Positions 29,301 through 36,937 of a DNA stretch of 64,000 bases are shown here, piece by piece (position 1 is the first letter of the stretch; every line of letters begins with the position of its first letter). The stretch is from Mariniflexile litorale (GTDB taxonomy: Bacteria > Bacteroidota > Bacteroidia > Flavobacteriales > Flavobacteriaceae), in assembly GCF_031128465.2 (NCBI RefSeq), contig NZ_CP155618.1, positions 567,501 through 631,500 of the forward strand, written 5' to 3'. The notes below the pieces were generated by a model that had not been told where the DNA came from, did not search any database, and saw only the letters and a program-made list of their open reading frames with translations. A program made the position numbers and the translations under genes.

Positions 29301-31092
29301 GCTTTACATGTTCAAAATACAAACGTGCATTAGAAGACATGATATCTACTGTGGAATTAACTAAAGGATTGAAAGCATTATTTAAATAGAATGATGCTGC
29401 ACCATTCAACTCTAATTTTGATTTTGCATAAACATTGGCATATATATCACTACTTATATCTAAAACTTCTAACGACGGTGCATTTACTTCTGCTGGCGCA
29501 TAAGCAAGATCTTCATACGTTACCGAATTAACCACCATGTCTACAATTCCATTAATATAATTTTTTCCAATAACAATTTTAGAAGGCACAAATTCTTTCA
29601 CCCCCAATTTCCCAATACCAAACAGTGCAGCATCACCTGTTAAGGTTATGTAATATGTGCCATCGGTAATTGGACTAAACAACAATTCACCCTCCCTTAA
29701 ACTATTGACATTTCCAGTTGTAAATGATTTTGTTTCGATAGGATTTGTTCCATCTTGTGAAGCTGAAATAGCAACATTTATTTCTGCTCCAGATGTGGCT
29801 CCACTTAGCAACTCATATATCCAAGAAAATTTATAACCTTTATCAGCTATAAGATCAACAGGAAAAGAATAGGTAGACGTTTCATATGCTACAGAATCCC
29901 AGCCTACATATAATAATCGCCCAACAAAATTAGAATTATCTGACTCATAGGTGTGTCCAGACGTAACATCTGTATAACGAATACCTAAACCAGAGTTTGA
30001 TACACCCCATGGCAAACTGCCATATGTATTACTCCAACCATAGGTGTTTGGAGAGCCTGAATGATTATCAACTAGACCATCCCAATTATTAATTTGGTTT
30101 GTAGATTTAAGATTTAATTCTCCAATGCCGAAAAGAGCCCAATCTCCTGTTATCGTTAAATAGTGAATACCTTCCGTTTGAGATACGAAAGAAAGAGCAC
30201 CTTCTTTTAGTTTATAGGAGGTTCCGCTAATAAATGTCTTAGACTCTATAGGGTTTGAACCATCTACATTTGATGAAATTGCAACATTCATTTTAGCACC
30301 TGAAGCAGCATTAGCTATATATTCATATATCCAAGAAAACTCGTATTGATATCCTTTTTCTAAATTAACAGGAAAACTATATGTAGATGTAGAATAGCTA
30401 TTACCGTCCCAACGCATATACATTAAGCGTCCTTGGTATACTGCTCCTCCATTTTCAAAAGTATGACCAGAAGTAACATCCATATACCTCACACCACTTC
30501 CCGCATTGGCCGTATTGAATGTAACAGATGGATTAACCCATCCATAATCTGTAGGTCTACCCGAATTATTGCTAGCAACTCCTGCCCAAGTTGCTAAAAA
30601 ATTATCCGTACCGTAATTTAATACTGGCGTAGTTTCAGTCCCTCCTTCTAAAGCTATAAGAGGTTTTGATGAGATATAATGACCATCTTGATAAATATGA
30701 GCCACTCCGTCTTTAACAGCATAGCGGTATGTTTGCTCTTGCGCATTATTAACAGTACTACTTAAATTTTCAATTGCAGATAAAAGACTGGTACTATTAA
30801 AACTGGTTTTATCTAACGATGTTCTTAAACCTGTACCAAAATCATTAGTAAACTCCACATCTAAACCTCTTCCTGCTGCCTCATTAATTTGAGCATTAAC
30901 TTCTAAGGTAAATTCATTTTTGTTTGATAAGGGTAAAACTATAACATCCACATTGGAACTATTTGTAAAGGTTTTAATTCCGCTTAAAGAGGTGTTTAAA
31001 TTTGCTTTAATGGGCAAACCTGGATCCTGAGCATGTGTTTGAAACACAAAAACTGTAAAGATTAGTAATAATAAAAAGCTGTTTTTTTTCAT
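26359..31092 (-). CDS. Large T9SS-secreted GH128 glycosidase (endo-beta-1,3-glucanase family)
   Basis: A 1577-residue exported protein. After the signal peptide and a beta-rich opening come two copies of the unassigned module (about 162-327 and 332-500), a beta/gamma-crystallin-like stretch (about 640-705, VFTEENYTGTSQQYE), the GH128 barrel (about 720-1015), three fibronectin type III domains (about 1020-1282), a LamG/concanavalin-like domain (about 1285-1480) and a T9SS sorting domain (about 1495-1577). Putative acid/base is E798 in GYNEPD and nucleophile E888 in WITEWN, the GH128 pattern. Known members cleave beta-1,3-glucans; in this PUL the target may be another beta-1,3-linked backbone. 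Own promoter region with operator copy B and own terminator. Confidence 0.83.
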   Translation of the reverse strand: MKKNSFLLLLIFTVFVFQTHAQDPGLPIKANLNTSLSGIKTFTNSSNVDVIVLPLSNKNEFTLEVNAQINEAAGRGLDVEFTNDFGTGLRTSLDKTSFNSTSLLSAIENLSSTVNNAQEQTYRYAVKDGVAHIYQDGHYISSKPLIALEGGTETTPVLNYGTDNFLATWAGVASNNSGRPTDYGWVNPSVTFNTANAGSGVRYMDVTSGHTFENGGAVYQGRLMYMRWDGNSYSTSTYSFPVNLEKGYQYEFSWIYEYIANAASGAKMNVAISSNVDGSNPIESKTFISGTSYKLKEGALSFVSQTEGIHYLTITGDWALFGIGELNLKSTNQINNWDGLVDNHSGSPNTYGWSNTYGSLPWGVSNSGLGIRYTDVTSGHTYESDNSNFVGRLLYVGWDSVAYETSTYSFPVDLIADKGYKFSWIYELLSGATSGAEINVAISASQDGTNPIETKSFTTGNVNSLREGELLFSPITDGTYYITLTGDAALFGIGKLGVKEFVPSKIVIGKNYINGIVDMVVNSVTYEDLAYAPAEVNAPSLEVLDISSDIYANVYAKSKLELNGAASFYLNNAFNPLVNSTVDIMSSNARLYFEHVKPSVVMSSFLNLITVNGVQAQNDVNVVISNFGTGTVILPHESNYTPLEVFTEENYTGTSQQYEIVTPHQDLGMFDNNIKSFKLKKGYMATFASNANGTGYSRVFVAQEADLEIPVLPAYLNGTTSFIRTMRWNEVTKKGWAGSGTAADATAATNSTWRYNWDTGAHTTPDVEYVPIRHNLYWPSFGPANTKAGYTHFLGYNEPDRPDQSNMTVETAISNWPAFMESGLRLGSPSTSDPFNVWLGNFMTEVEAKNYRVDYMALHCYWYKSATQWANDLQNIYNRYKRPIWITEWNIGANWTGNSFPDGPSIITDANATKHKNDLVAVLNVLDNADYVERYSIYNWVQDARAMILTINDDFRTRNPDFENYKWLETAPIISSSGSDYTVLTPAGEYYANNASKKAYNPNREYIPTWKPLVESLSDKLSSTYDSVEIKWTGNNNDLVNKYILERRLSGETEFSVFYETTDYTTLSTTDVIHTTAEYRMKVVGKDDIESAYSEILIFQQAVTPDAPADLTGEAVSSSIINLTWSAVSTAEGYDVKRATTVNGVYETVATNLVNTTYEDSGLTDNTTYYYKVSASNSGGESEDSSSIQVNTLELIVPIQVSNILLGSGDAQVKLEWDFMYDAQFYIKRSTSASGPFTTIATLDLDTTHYTDLTAVNGTTYYYKISTFNTAGEGAESEVLMSNPKLGQHAYYDFEENTGTVAHDQWGNYIGALASSASWTSSGNIGTAASFNGTSSSYIHLRDGIVEELNDFTISAWVKINNVANNSRIFDFGFNTGSWMAFVPYTNNRMKYKITYGGASSELIADYILPTSEWVHIVLVQEGDTGKIYADGSEIASGPVTLKPSGMGKTTANYLIKSQWSSDPYLNAAMDEFRIYNRALSVSEINTMMNSTLDVEETVLSSKSEYIFYSVNNALNAVHNGSEDVDYRLYTVAGQLVSEGKMASRGVTNIGVYPSGIYVVQLDESINETTSVKVLVK

Positions 31093-31516
31093 TTTAATAA
31101 TTAGTTTAGTTTGTTTTATTGGTTTTAGTTGGTGTACTTCTTTAGATACTTGGCATTTACAATATATTTATGGGCTTTTTTCTAAATAAACATTACTAAA
31201 ATTCGATAAAATCGACTAAAGCAAAGGGGTATAATTCGGTAAAAAAAAGGGTACAAAACAACCATTTACCAAAACAATAGCTGTAATGGATTCTATAATG
31301 GCTAAAATTGAAGTAATAAAGACTGATTGAACAAATTCAATCAATAAAACACACTGCTATAATTTTAATCTTTAAGCAGAAAAAAACATGCAGGCATTTG
31401 AAGGTATGTTAATCATTATTTTTATACAAGTATTTAATTTATAACAAAATAGGATCAAACAGGATATACACATTAATTTTCTTAATATGTATTAAAGAAT
31501 ACATTCTCTTAAATAA
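31093..31516. other. 424-bp non-coding gap with operator copy B
   Basis: Strongly AT-rich. Holds operator copy B (31227-31265) and the promoter of the GH128 gene. Near the DUF4861 stop a weak 7-bp hairpin (ATGTATT 31487-31493 with AATACAT 31498-31504) could end that transcript, but it lacks a T-run of note. I see no open reading frame worth calling. Confidence 0.6.
31227..31265 (-). promoter_or_regulatory. Candidate HTCS operator, copy B (upstream of the GH128 gene)
   Basis: On plus, GGGTATAAT (31227-31235) and GGGTACAAA (31249-31257) repeat directly with a 22-bp period and end in ACAACCAT (31258-31265); spacer TCGGTAAAAAAAA. It is 134 bp upstream of the GH128 start. As in copy A, the coding strand next shows TTTG, then 16 bases, then CGAATTTTA (31197-31205 on plus). 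Confidence 0.72.
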
Positions 31517-32716
31517 CTAATTATTAGAATTTAATATTTTTATTGTTAATGGTGTGTTTATTTTTTTTGAAAACAGAGCTAAATAATTATTCCATGCTTC
31601 TTTAGACTTGAATTGTCCACTTTTTTCCCAACCAAAACCAGCATAGTATGTAACTTTATTATTGGTTACTTTTAGATGTGCATATAAATTACTTTCATCT
31701 ACTTTATTTGTATTATAGTTTTGATAACCCACCATATTACTTTTGGGAGCAACAATACCTTGGCCCAATTCCGAATCTCCAAAGGGTTCCCAATAACTTA
31801 TCCAACCATTTTCAATAGAAGTATTAATCTCACCATCTTTTTTATGCAAAGTTAATCCCGCTGAAATAGTATCAGCCCCTTTTATTTCGATAGTGAATTT
31901 TGAAAGGTTACTTCCATAATCCAATGAAATATATTTCTTCTCTGAAATTAAAGTTCCATTGGCATCCCAATTCTCATATTCTAAAACAAAACTAGTTCTT
32001 ATTGAGCCGTTTGTTATCGTTTTCCAGCTAGTAAAGTTTCTTGAAAAATAATAAGTTGAATCTTTCTTAACAGCCACCCCACCTACACCACGACTTACTC
32101 CTACATGGAAATTATCTAATCCTTCGCCAGTATCTTCATGGTACGAGCCTTTCCCAGAGGTTGTTTTTTCATACCACTTGTTTATTATTGGGTATTCTAC
32201 GCGTTTTAACCAAGCGTCTATACCACTAGATAATGTGCCTCCACGAATGTTTTCTTCAACCATTTTTTGTGCTGTGGGCCCATATGTTCTAAAAGCGACT
32301 CGGTTGTTTTCCCATGCATAATCGTCTGTTCGTTCAGGAACAAAACGTGAATAACAACGTAAATGCTCAGTATCTTTAGTTTGTTTTTTTTTAATTATTA
32401 TTTCAAAAACACGTTCTGAGTTTGGTTTCATCTCGGGTTGAAATAAAATTTGATCTACTTCTCCATCTTCATCAACATCAATTACCTGTGAAACAATTTC
32501 CTGTTTAGTAACTATATCTACTATAGCATAACGATTATTTACTTTTAATTCTTTAAGTTCAAATAGGTTCAAATCTATTTCTACAGTTTCAAATGAACGA
32601 TTTATGTTTAAACTGTTTTTTACAACGAAGGTATTTTTTGCTGATTCAGGTTCAGGAATACTTAGATATAAAAAAGCACCTATTAGTATACTTAGCAATT
32701 TTGAGTGAAACATCAT
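31517..32716 (-). CDS. DUF4861 domain exported protein
   Basis: A 399-residue protein with an N-terminal signal-like segment (MMFHSKLLSILIGAFLYLSI). The body matches my recollection of DUF4861: VPERTDDYAWENNRVAFRTYG at about 128-148, then a block rich in G and conserved H/D (GSYHEDTGEGLDNFHVGVSRG), a galactose-mutarotase-like sequence style. DUF4861 genes recur in PULs for uronic-acid-containing glycans but I know of no assigned reaction. It lies 154 bp downstream of the haloperoxidase-fusion gene; no clear operator of its own, so it is probably the last gene of the long operon. Function unknown. Confidence 0.72.
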   Translation of the reverse strand: MMFHSKLLSILIGAFLYLSIPEPESAKNTFVVKNSLNINRSFETVEIDLNLFELKELKVNNRYAIVDIVTKQEIVSQVIDVDEDGEVDQILFQPEMKPNSERVFEIIIKKKQTKDTEHLRCYSRFVPERTDDYAWENNRVAFRTYGPTAQKMVEENIRGGTLSSGIDAWLKRVEYPIINKWYEKTTSGKGSYHEDTGEGLDNFHVGVSRGVGGVAVKKDSTYYFSRNFTSWKTITNGSIRTSFVLEYENWDANGTLISEKKYISLDYGSNLSKFTIEIKGADTISAGLTLHKKDGEINTSIENGWISYWEPFGDSELGQGIVAPKSNMVGYQNYNTNKVDESNLYAHLKVTNNKVTYYAGFGWEKSGQFKSKEAWNNYLALFSKKINTPLTIKILNSNN

Positions 32717-32870
32717 TTTTAAATTTCTTTTATAAGATTTAGCAATTGTTACTGAAACACCAGAATAAAATTAAATAACATGGGTATTATACAAAACAAC
32801 ACCTGTATTACTTTTTTTTGTTAAATTATAATTTAAAATATGCATAATGGTGTTTGATGGAATATAATGA

Positions 32871-35800
32871 CTAAAATACTATTAACTTTTTTGATTCGCT
32901 ATTAATTTTAAGAATATAGATACCTGTTGATAATGTTTCCGACAAACTTAATCTGGTAATACTAGTATTCTTATCAAACTGTTTGGATGGTACTTGCAAC
33001 AGTCTTCCATTCATATCATATATATAAATACTATCGCTTTCCAAAGTATTAGTAACAAACAATTGGTTAGAAGTGGTGTTTAAAGGATTTGGATACACCT
33101 TTATTTTTGATAGCGAAGCAGTTAGGTTTTCATATTCTAAACCATTGAAATAAGTCGTTCCATATTTAAATGCCTTTTTCCCTATTTTCTCTCCAATGAT
33201 TCTACCCGGAATATCGTCGATTGGAGGGTGTATGCCTCCCCAAATTCTTGATAAACTGCATTGATCGGAAGCATCTCGATACGTTGCCCATTGCAACTTA
33301 ACATCCACAGAAGGCCCTGCCTCAAATACTAAAAACGCGTTCTTTTTTGCTAAAAACTCACCCATACCTCCTGGAAAATAAGCATCACCTGTTAATAAGG
33401 TCATCACTTCTGCCGCAGCTCTAGAATATGTGGAATGGCCAGAAACATAACCCGCAAATGGTGGCGTTACAAAACTTGGACGCTGATAAGGCCACCATGT
33501 TTCTGCTAAAATCCATCCAACACCTGCTTCATCCACTTCGGGATCATCAATAAAATCGTGTCCTTTCCAAGAGTACAATTTTATTTTACCTAGATTTTCA
33601 TTTTCATTCCCTATTAATGGGTCGCCTTCCTCTATCATTTCTATAAAACCTTCTTTTAAGGGGATGCCTTCTGTATTATAATTGGATTTTGTAGGATCAG
33701 AACTCTGCCCTCTTTCGCACATATAACGAATGGCTGAAATAGGTCTTATGTAATCATACCACCCTTTTATGCCCCAAGCCGATATAGCCGAATCATGCAT
33801 CGCGCCTCCAAGAATAAAATAAGCTTTAACATCCCATTCTAAATCATCTAAAACCAATCCTTGACCATTAAACTTCTTTTGAAGTAATTCATGATCGTTA
33901 ACATAATTTAATATTGTAAACCAATGCCCTGGTGGTGTTTCTGAGTCTGGACCGTCTGCCCAAAACTCTGCCAACACCCGCGTATAATCCCCTCTAGGCA
34001 CTAACTGCTCTTCATAACTGCTTTTTGTGTATGGGTTTACAACATAGCCCATACCTATATCTCCTCCTTCAATTTCATTATAAAAATTTTTATAATCGTA
34101 ATATTTTTGTGGGAATTGGCTAGTTGAAATATTTCCAATTGAGTTCGGGGAAATGTCCCATAGCACACCATCTCTTGGATCTAAATGAGATCCCCATTTT
34201 GAGACTAATGAAAAGGTCCATTTATAATCATCGTCTGAAATAATCGGTGGAGCTCCAGGATCGTGGTAAACATGATAATCATTTCCAGATCGATTAAAAG
34301 TTGTTTTATCAACATCTTCAAGTGAAAACGGATGCAAATGACCCCATTCGGGTCCCAAAAAAGCAGGCGTATCACCTTCTATAACATTTCCACTTTGATC
34401 TATAAATGTATTGAAACTTAAAGGTTGCCACCTATTAGGATTCATAGATAGCATACTTTCTGGATTTGACAAATTCAGAGCCGTATTTACAGGTGAATAA
34501 TAACTGTTTTTATATAAATTCACTTCGTTAGCCCCATCTTCTAAACCATAATTTATAATTTGATTGGCGATATAATTCCCTAAGGCTATAGCATTTCCAG
34601 TGCTATAATCTTCTTCTACATTTGAAGCATCGTAGCCTAACTCACTCATCGTACCATCTATGATGCCTTGTGATAATTCTGGATTTGGAGCATTTTTAAA
34701 TCTGTGGGACAACAACCGATACATCGCATAACTTATTGTTTTTTTTCTAGCTTCAGTTTTATCTTCATTTGCTGTAAATTCGGTGAAATCACTTGTAAAC
34801 TCATGAAGCGTATTCCCTATGAGGTAGGGTTGCGCAACGGCATCATAAATAGCCCAAGCATCATACATGGCAATACTTGCATGAAACAAATTACGGGCAT
34901 GAACAGTGGGTCTAGCATAGTCTTTCCTGATTAAAGACAATAGTGTTTCATTCCATATTCTTGCTAGAGATTCAGTTTTCGGTAATGGTATTGGCGTAGT
35001 TTCATCATTTAAACTAACCGCTAGTGCTACTTTTATACTTACGCAAGTACCATTTGATTCTATTAACGATATTTCCCCTTGATCGGCATCGTTCCATTGT
35101 ACTCTTACTGAACTATCACCTTGTTCAATTATTATACCTCCTTCAACCTCCCAATATAAACTAGACCCCTCTTTTAATGGATAGTTATAAAATTCTACGC
35201 TGTTTTTTAAAGCATTGATATTTCCCGATATATCGACTGTTTGCAAATAATTACAGTCTCCTGTACTTATAGTTGCATTGGGGTTATAATTACATGAATT
35301 AGGATCTGTACAGCCGTATATTTTTTTACTAGCTCCAGTTTCTATAACCTCATAACCTATGCCTTCTTTTACTAATATTGTGGTATCAGACATCAGATTA
35401 TTATAAGTTTCTACAATGCCTGAGGGCCAAATAATCTTAAGTTCTAAAACTTGAACATCATTACCTAAACCAAAATGAATGGGTTTTAAACTTTGAGACA
35501 AAAAACCTTTACCTGTATAATATCTATGTAAAGAACCTCCCGTTGTTTTTATAGATACTTTGGTTCCAATAGCATCTCTATTGGAGGTTGTACCTTCTAA
35601 TTTCACTTTAAACCAATGTAGATTATCATTAGATTCTATAAAATCATTTACTTTATTTTCATAAAAAAATGGAGACCTATCACCATTCGTTACAAAAATA
35701 TCTAAATCGCCATCGTTATCGAAATCAAAAACGGCTTCAGCCACACTCAATGTAAGTGCTCCTAAACCTGTTTTATTAGAACTATCAACAAAACGAACCC

Positions 35801-36896
35801 TGCCATTATTCGATAAATTCTCAAAATAAACATTGTTTTGTTTAGAGCTACCTCCAAATTCAAAACCATTTAAAATAAACAAATCTTCATCTCTATCTAA
35901 ATCAAAATCTGAGAAATTCACATCCCAAGACCAATAGGTATTAGACACTCCTAATGTTTCTGCTTGTTCTGTATATTTAACGCCACCATTGTTTGAATAA
36001 AGCACATTTGCTGAAATTGATGTTACAAAAAAATCAAAGAGACCATCATTATTATAGTCTCCTATAGCTATTCCCATATCATCCTTAGAATGGCCAAGAC
36101 CGTAATTAGCAGCTTCCTCAGTAAAACTAACACCATTATTATTTATAAAAAGGTCGTTTGTTTCAGATGCAAAATCATTTGCTATGTATAAATCTAACCA
36201 GCCATCATTATTAAAATCAAAAGGAACACTTTGGTATGAATGTTTATTCACAACACTTTGAAATATATCGCTCACATTTACGAAAGTGCCATTTCCATTG
36301 TTTTTATACAAACGATTTCCTCCACATTCAGTTTCCCAATCGGATATATAGATATCTAAAAAACCATCATTATTATAATCAAACCAAGTGACTCCATTAT
36401 TTACACATCCACCATATTGCTGAAAACCAGCATCAGATGTCACATCTTTAAAAGTGCCATCGGCTTCATTATGAAATAGCGAAATTTTACTGGTATTGGT
36501 TAAGAATAAATCTGGAAACCCATCATTATCATAGTCACCCCAAAAAGCTCCAAATTTAAAGCCACTTAGAGCACTTGTTGCGTCTGTCAATTCGGTGATG
36601 GAAAATAAATTGATTAATCCTGAAGCATTTGTTACATCTGTAAATGTTCCATTATTATTATTTGTGAACAATTTACTGTGTGTGGTTTCTTTAGAATCTT
36701 CATCTTGTGCTTTAGCTACCACAAAAATATCTAAATCGCCATCTTGATCGTAATCGGCAACTGAAACTCCATTATTATCTTCTAGGGTATTCAACCCTAC
36801 AAACGACTCAACACGTTCAAAGGTTTGGGCTTGCAAAATATTAGCTTGTAAAAAGCAAAGCAATACCGTTAAATAAATGCCATGGAGTCTATTCAT
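32871..36896 (-). CDS. Fusion of FG-GAP/ASPIC-UnbV propeller with vanadium-dependent haloperoxidase domain, T9SS-secreted
   Basis: A 1341-residue exported protein. Domains: signal peptide; VCBS/FG-GAP propeller with repeated DxDxDGxxD-type calcium loops such as DYDQDGDLDIF and DYNNDGFLDIY (about 25-430); ASPIC/UnbV (about 437-505, RDAIGTKVSI); a short TDPNSCNYNPNA segment; a PKD-like stretch; a PAP2/vanadium haloperoxidase domain (about 640-1250); a T9SS sorting domain (about 1265-1341). All three vanadate-site motifs are present: KxxxxxxRP at K1044-P1052 (KGWYDYIRP), SGH at 1152-1154 and SRxxxGxH at S1216-H1223. Known homologues oxidise halides with hydrogen peroxide or act as phosphatases; which applies is unknown. 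The gene follows the DUF2264 gene by 41 bp. Confidence 0.85.
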   Translation of the reverse strand: MNRLHGIYLTVLLCFLQANILQAQTFERVESFVGLNTLEDNNGVSVADYDQDGDLDIFVVAKAQDEDSKETTHSKLFTNNNNGTFTDVTNASGLINLFSITELTDATSALSGFKFGAFWGDYDNDGFPDLFLTNTSKISLFHNEADGTFKDVTSDAGFQQYGGCVNNGVTWFDYNNDGFLDIYISDWETECGGNRLYKNNGNGTFVNVSDIFQSVVNKHSYQSVPFDFNNDGWLDLYIANDFASETNDLFINNNGVSFTEEAANYGLGHSKDDMGIAIGDYNNDGLFDFFVTSISANVLYSNNGGVKYTEQAETLGVSNTYWSWDVNFSDFDLDRDEDLFILNGFEFGGSSKQNNVYFENLSNNGRVRFVDSSNKTGLGALTLSVAEAVFDFDNDGDLDIFVTNGDRSPFFYENKVNDFIESNDNLHWFKVKLEGTTSNRDAIGTKVSIKTTGGSLHRYYTGKGFLSQSLKPIHFGLGNDVQVLELKIIWPSGIVETYNNLMSDTTILVKEGIGYEVIETGASKKIYGCTDPNSCNYNPNATISTGDCNYLQTVDISGNINALKNSVEFYNYPLKEGSSLYWEVEGGIIIEQGDSSVRVQWNDADQGEISLIESNGTCVSIKVALAVSLNDETTPIPLPKTESLARIWNETLLSLIRKDYARPTVHARNLFHASIAMYDAWAIYDAVAQPYLIGNTLHEFTSDFTEFTANEDKTEARKKTISYAMYRLLSHRFKNAPNPELSQGIIDGTMSELGYDASNVEEDYSTGNAIALGNYIANQIINYGLEDGANEVNLYKNSYYSPVNTALNLSNPESMLSMNPNRWQPLSFNTFIDQSGNVIEGDTPAFLGPEWGHLHPFSLEDVDKTTFNRSGNDYHVYHDPGAPPIISDDDYKWTFSLVSKWGSHLDPRDGVLWDISPNSIGNISTSQFPQKYYDYKNFYNEIEGGDIGMGYVVNPYTKSSYEEQLVPRGDYTRVLAEFWADGPDSETPPGHWFTILNYVNDHELLQKKFNGQGLVLDDLEWDVKAYFILGGAMHDSAISAWGIKGWYDYIRPISAIRYMCERGQSSDPTKSNYNTEGIPLKEGFIEMIEEGDPLIGNENENLGKIKLYSWKGHDFIDDPEVDEAGVGWILAETWWPYQRPSFVTPPFAGYVSGHSTYSRAAAEVMTLLTGDAYFPGGMGEFLAKKNAFLVFEAGPSVDVKLQWATYRDASDQCSLSRIWGGIHPPIDDIPGRIIGEKIGKKAFKYGTTYFNGLEYENLTASLSKIKVYPNPLNTTSNQLFVTNTLESDSIYIYDMNGRLLQVPSKQFDKNTSITRLSLSETLSTGIYILKINSESKKLIVF

Positions 36897-36937
36897 TTTT
36901 ATTTAATAGATAACGCATTCAAAAATTTTGTCGGTTT

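Noticed and set aside
31487-31504. 7-bp AT-rich hairpin after the DUF4861 gene
   Set aside because: Too short and AT-rich, without a clear T-run, to call a terminator.
32782-32800. GGGTATTAT and following AACAAC upstream of the DUF4861 gene, resembling one operator half-site
   Set aside because: The partner half-site 22 bp away (CCAGAATAA) does not match, and the trailing ACRRCCAT is absent; at most a decayed copy.
35270-35330. TDPNSCNYNPNA segment in the haloperoxidase fusion as a separate domain
   Set aside because: It is a short Cys-containing linker motif often seen in flavobacterial secreted proteins; no function can be attached.
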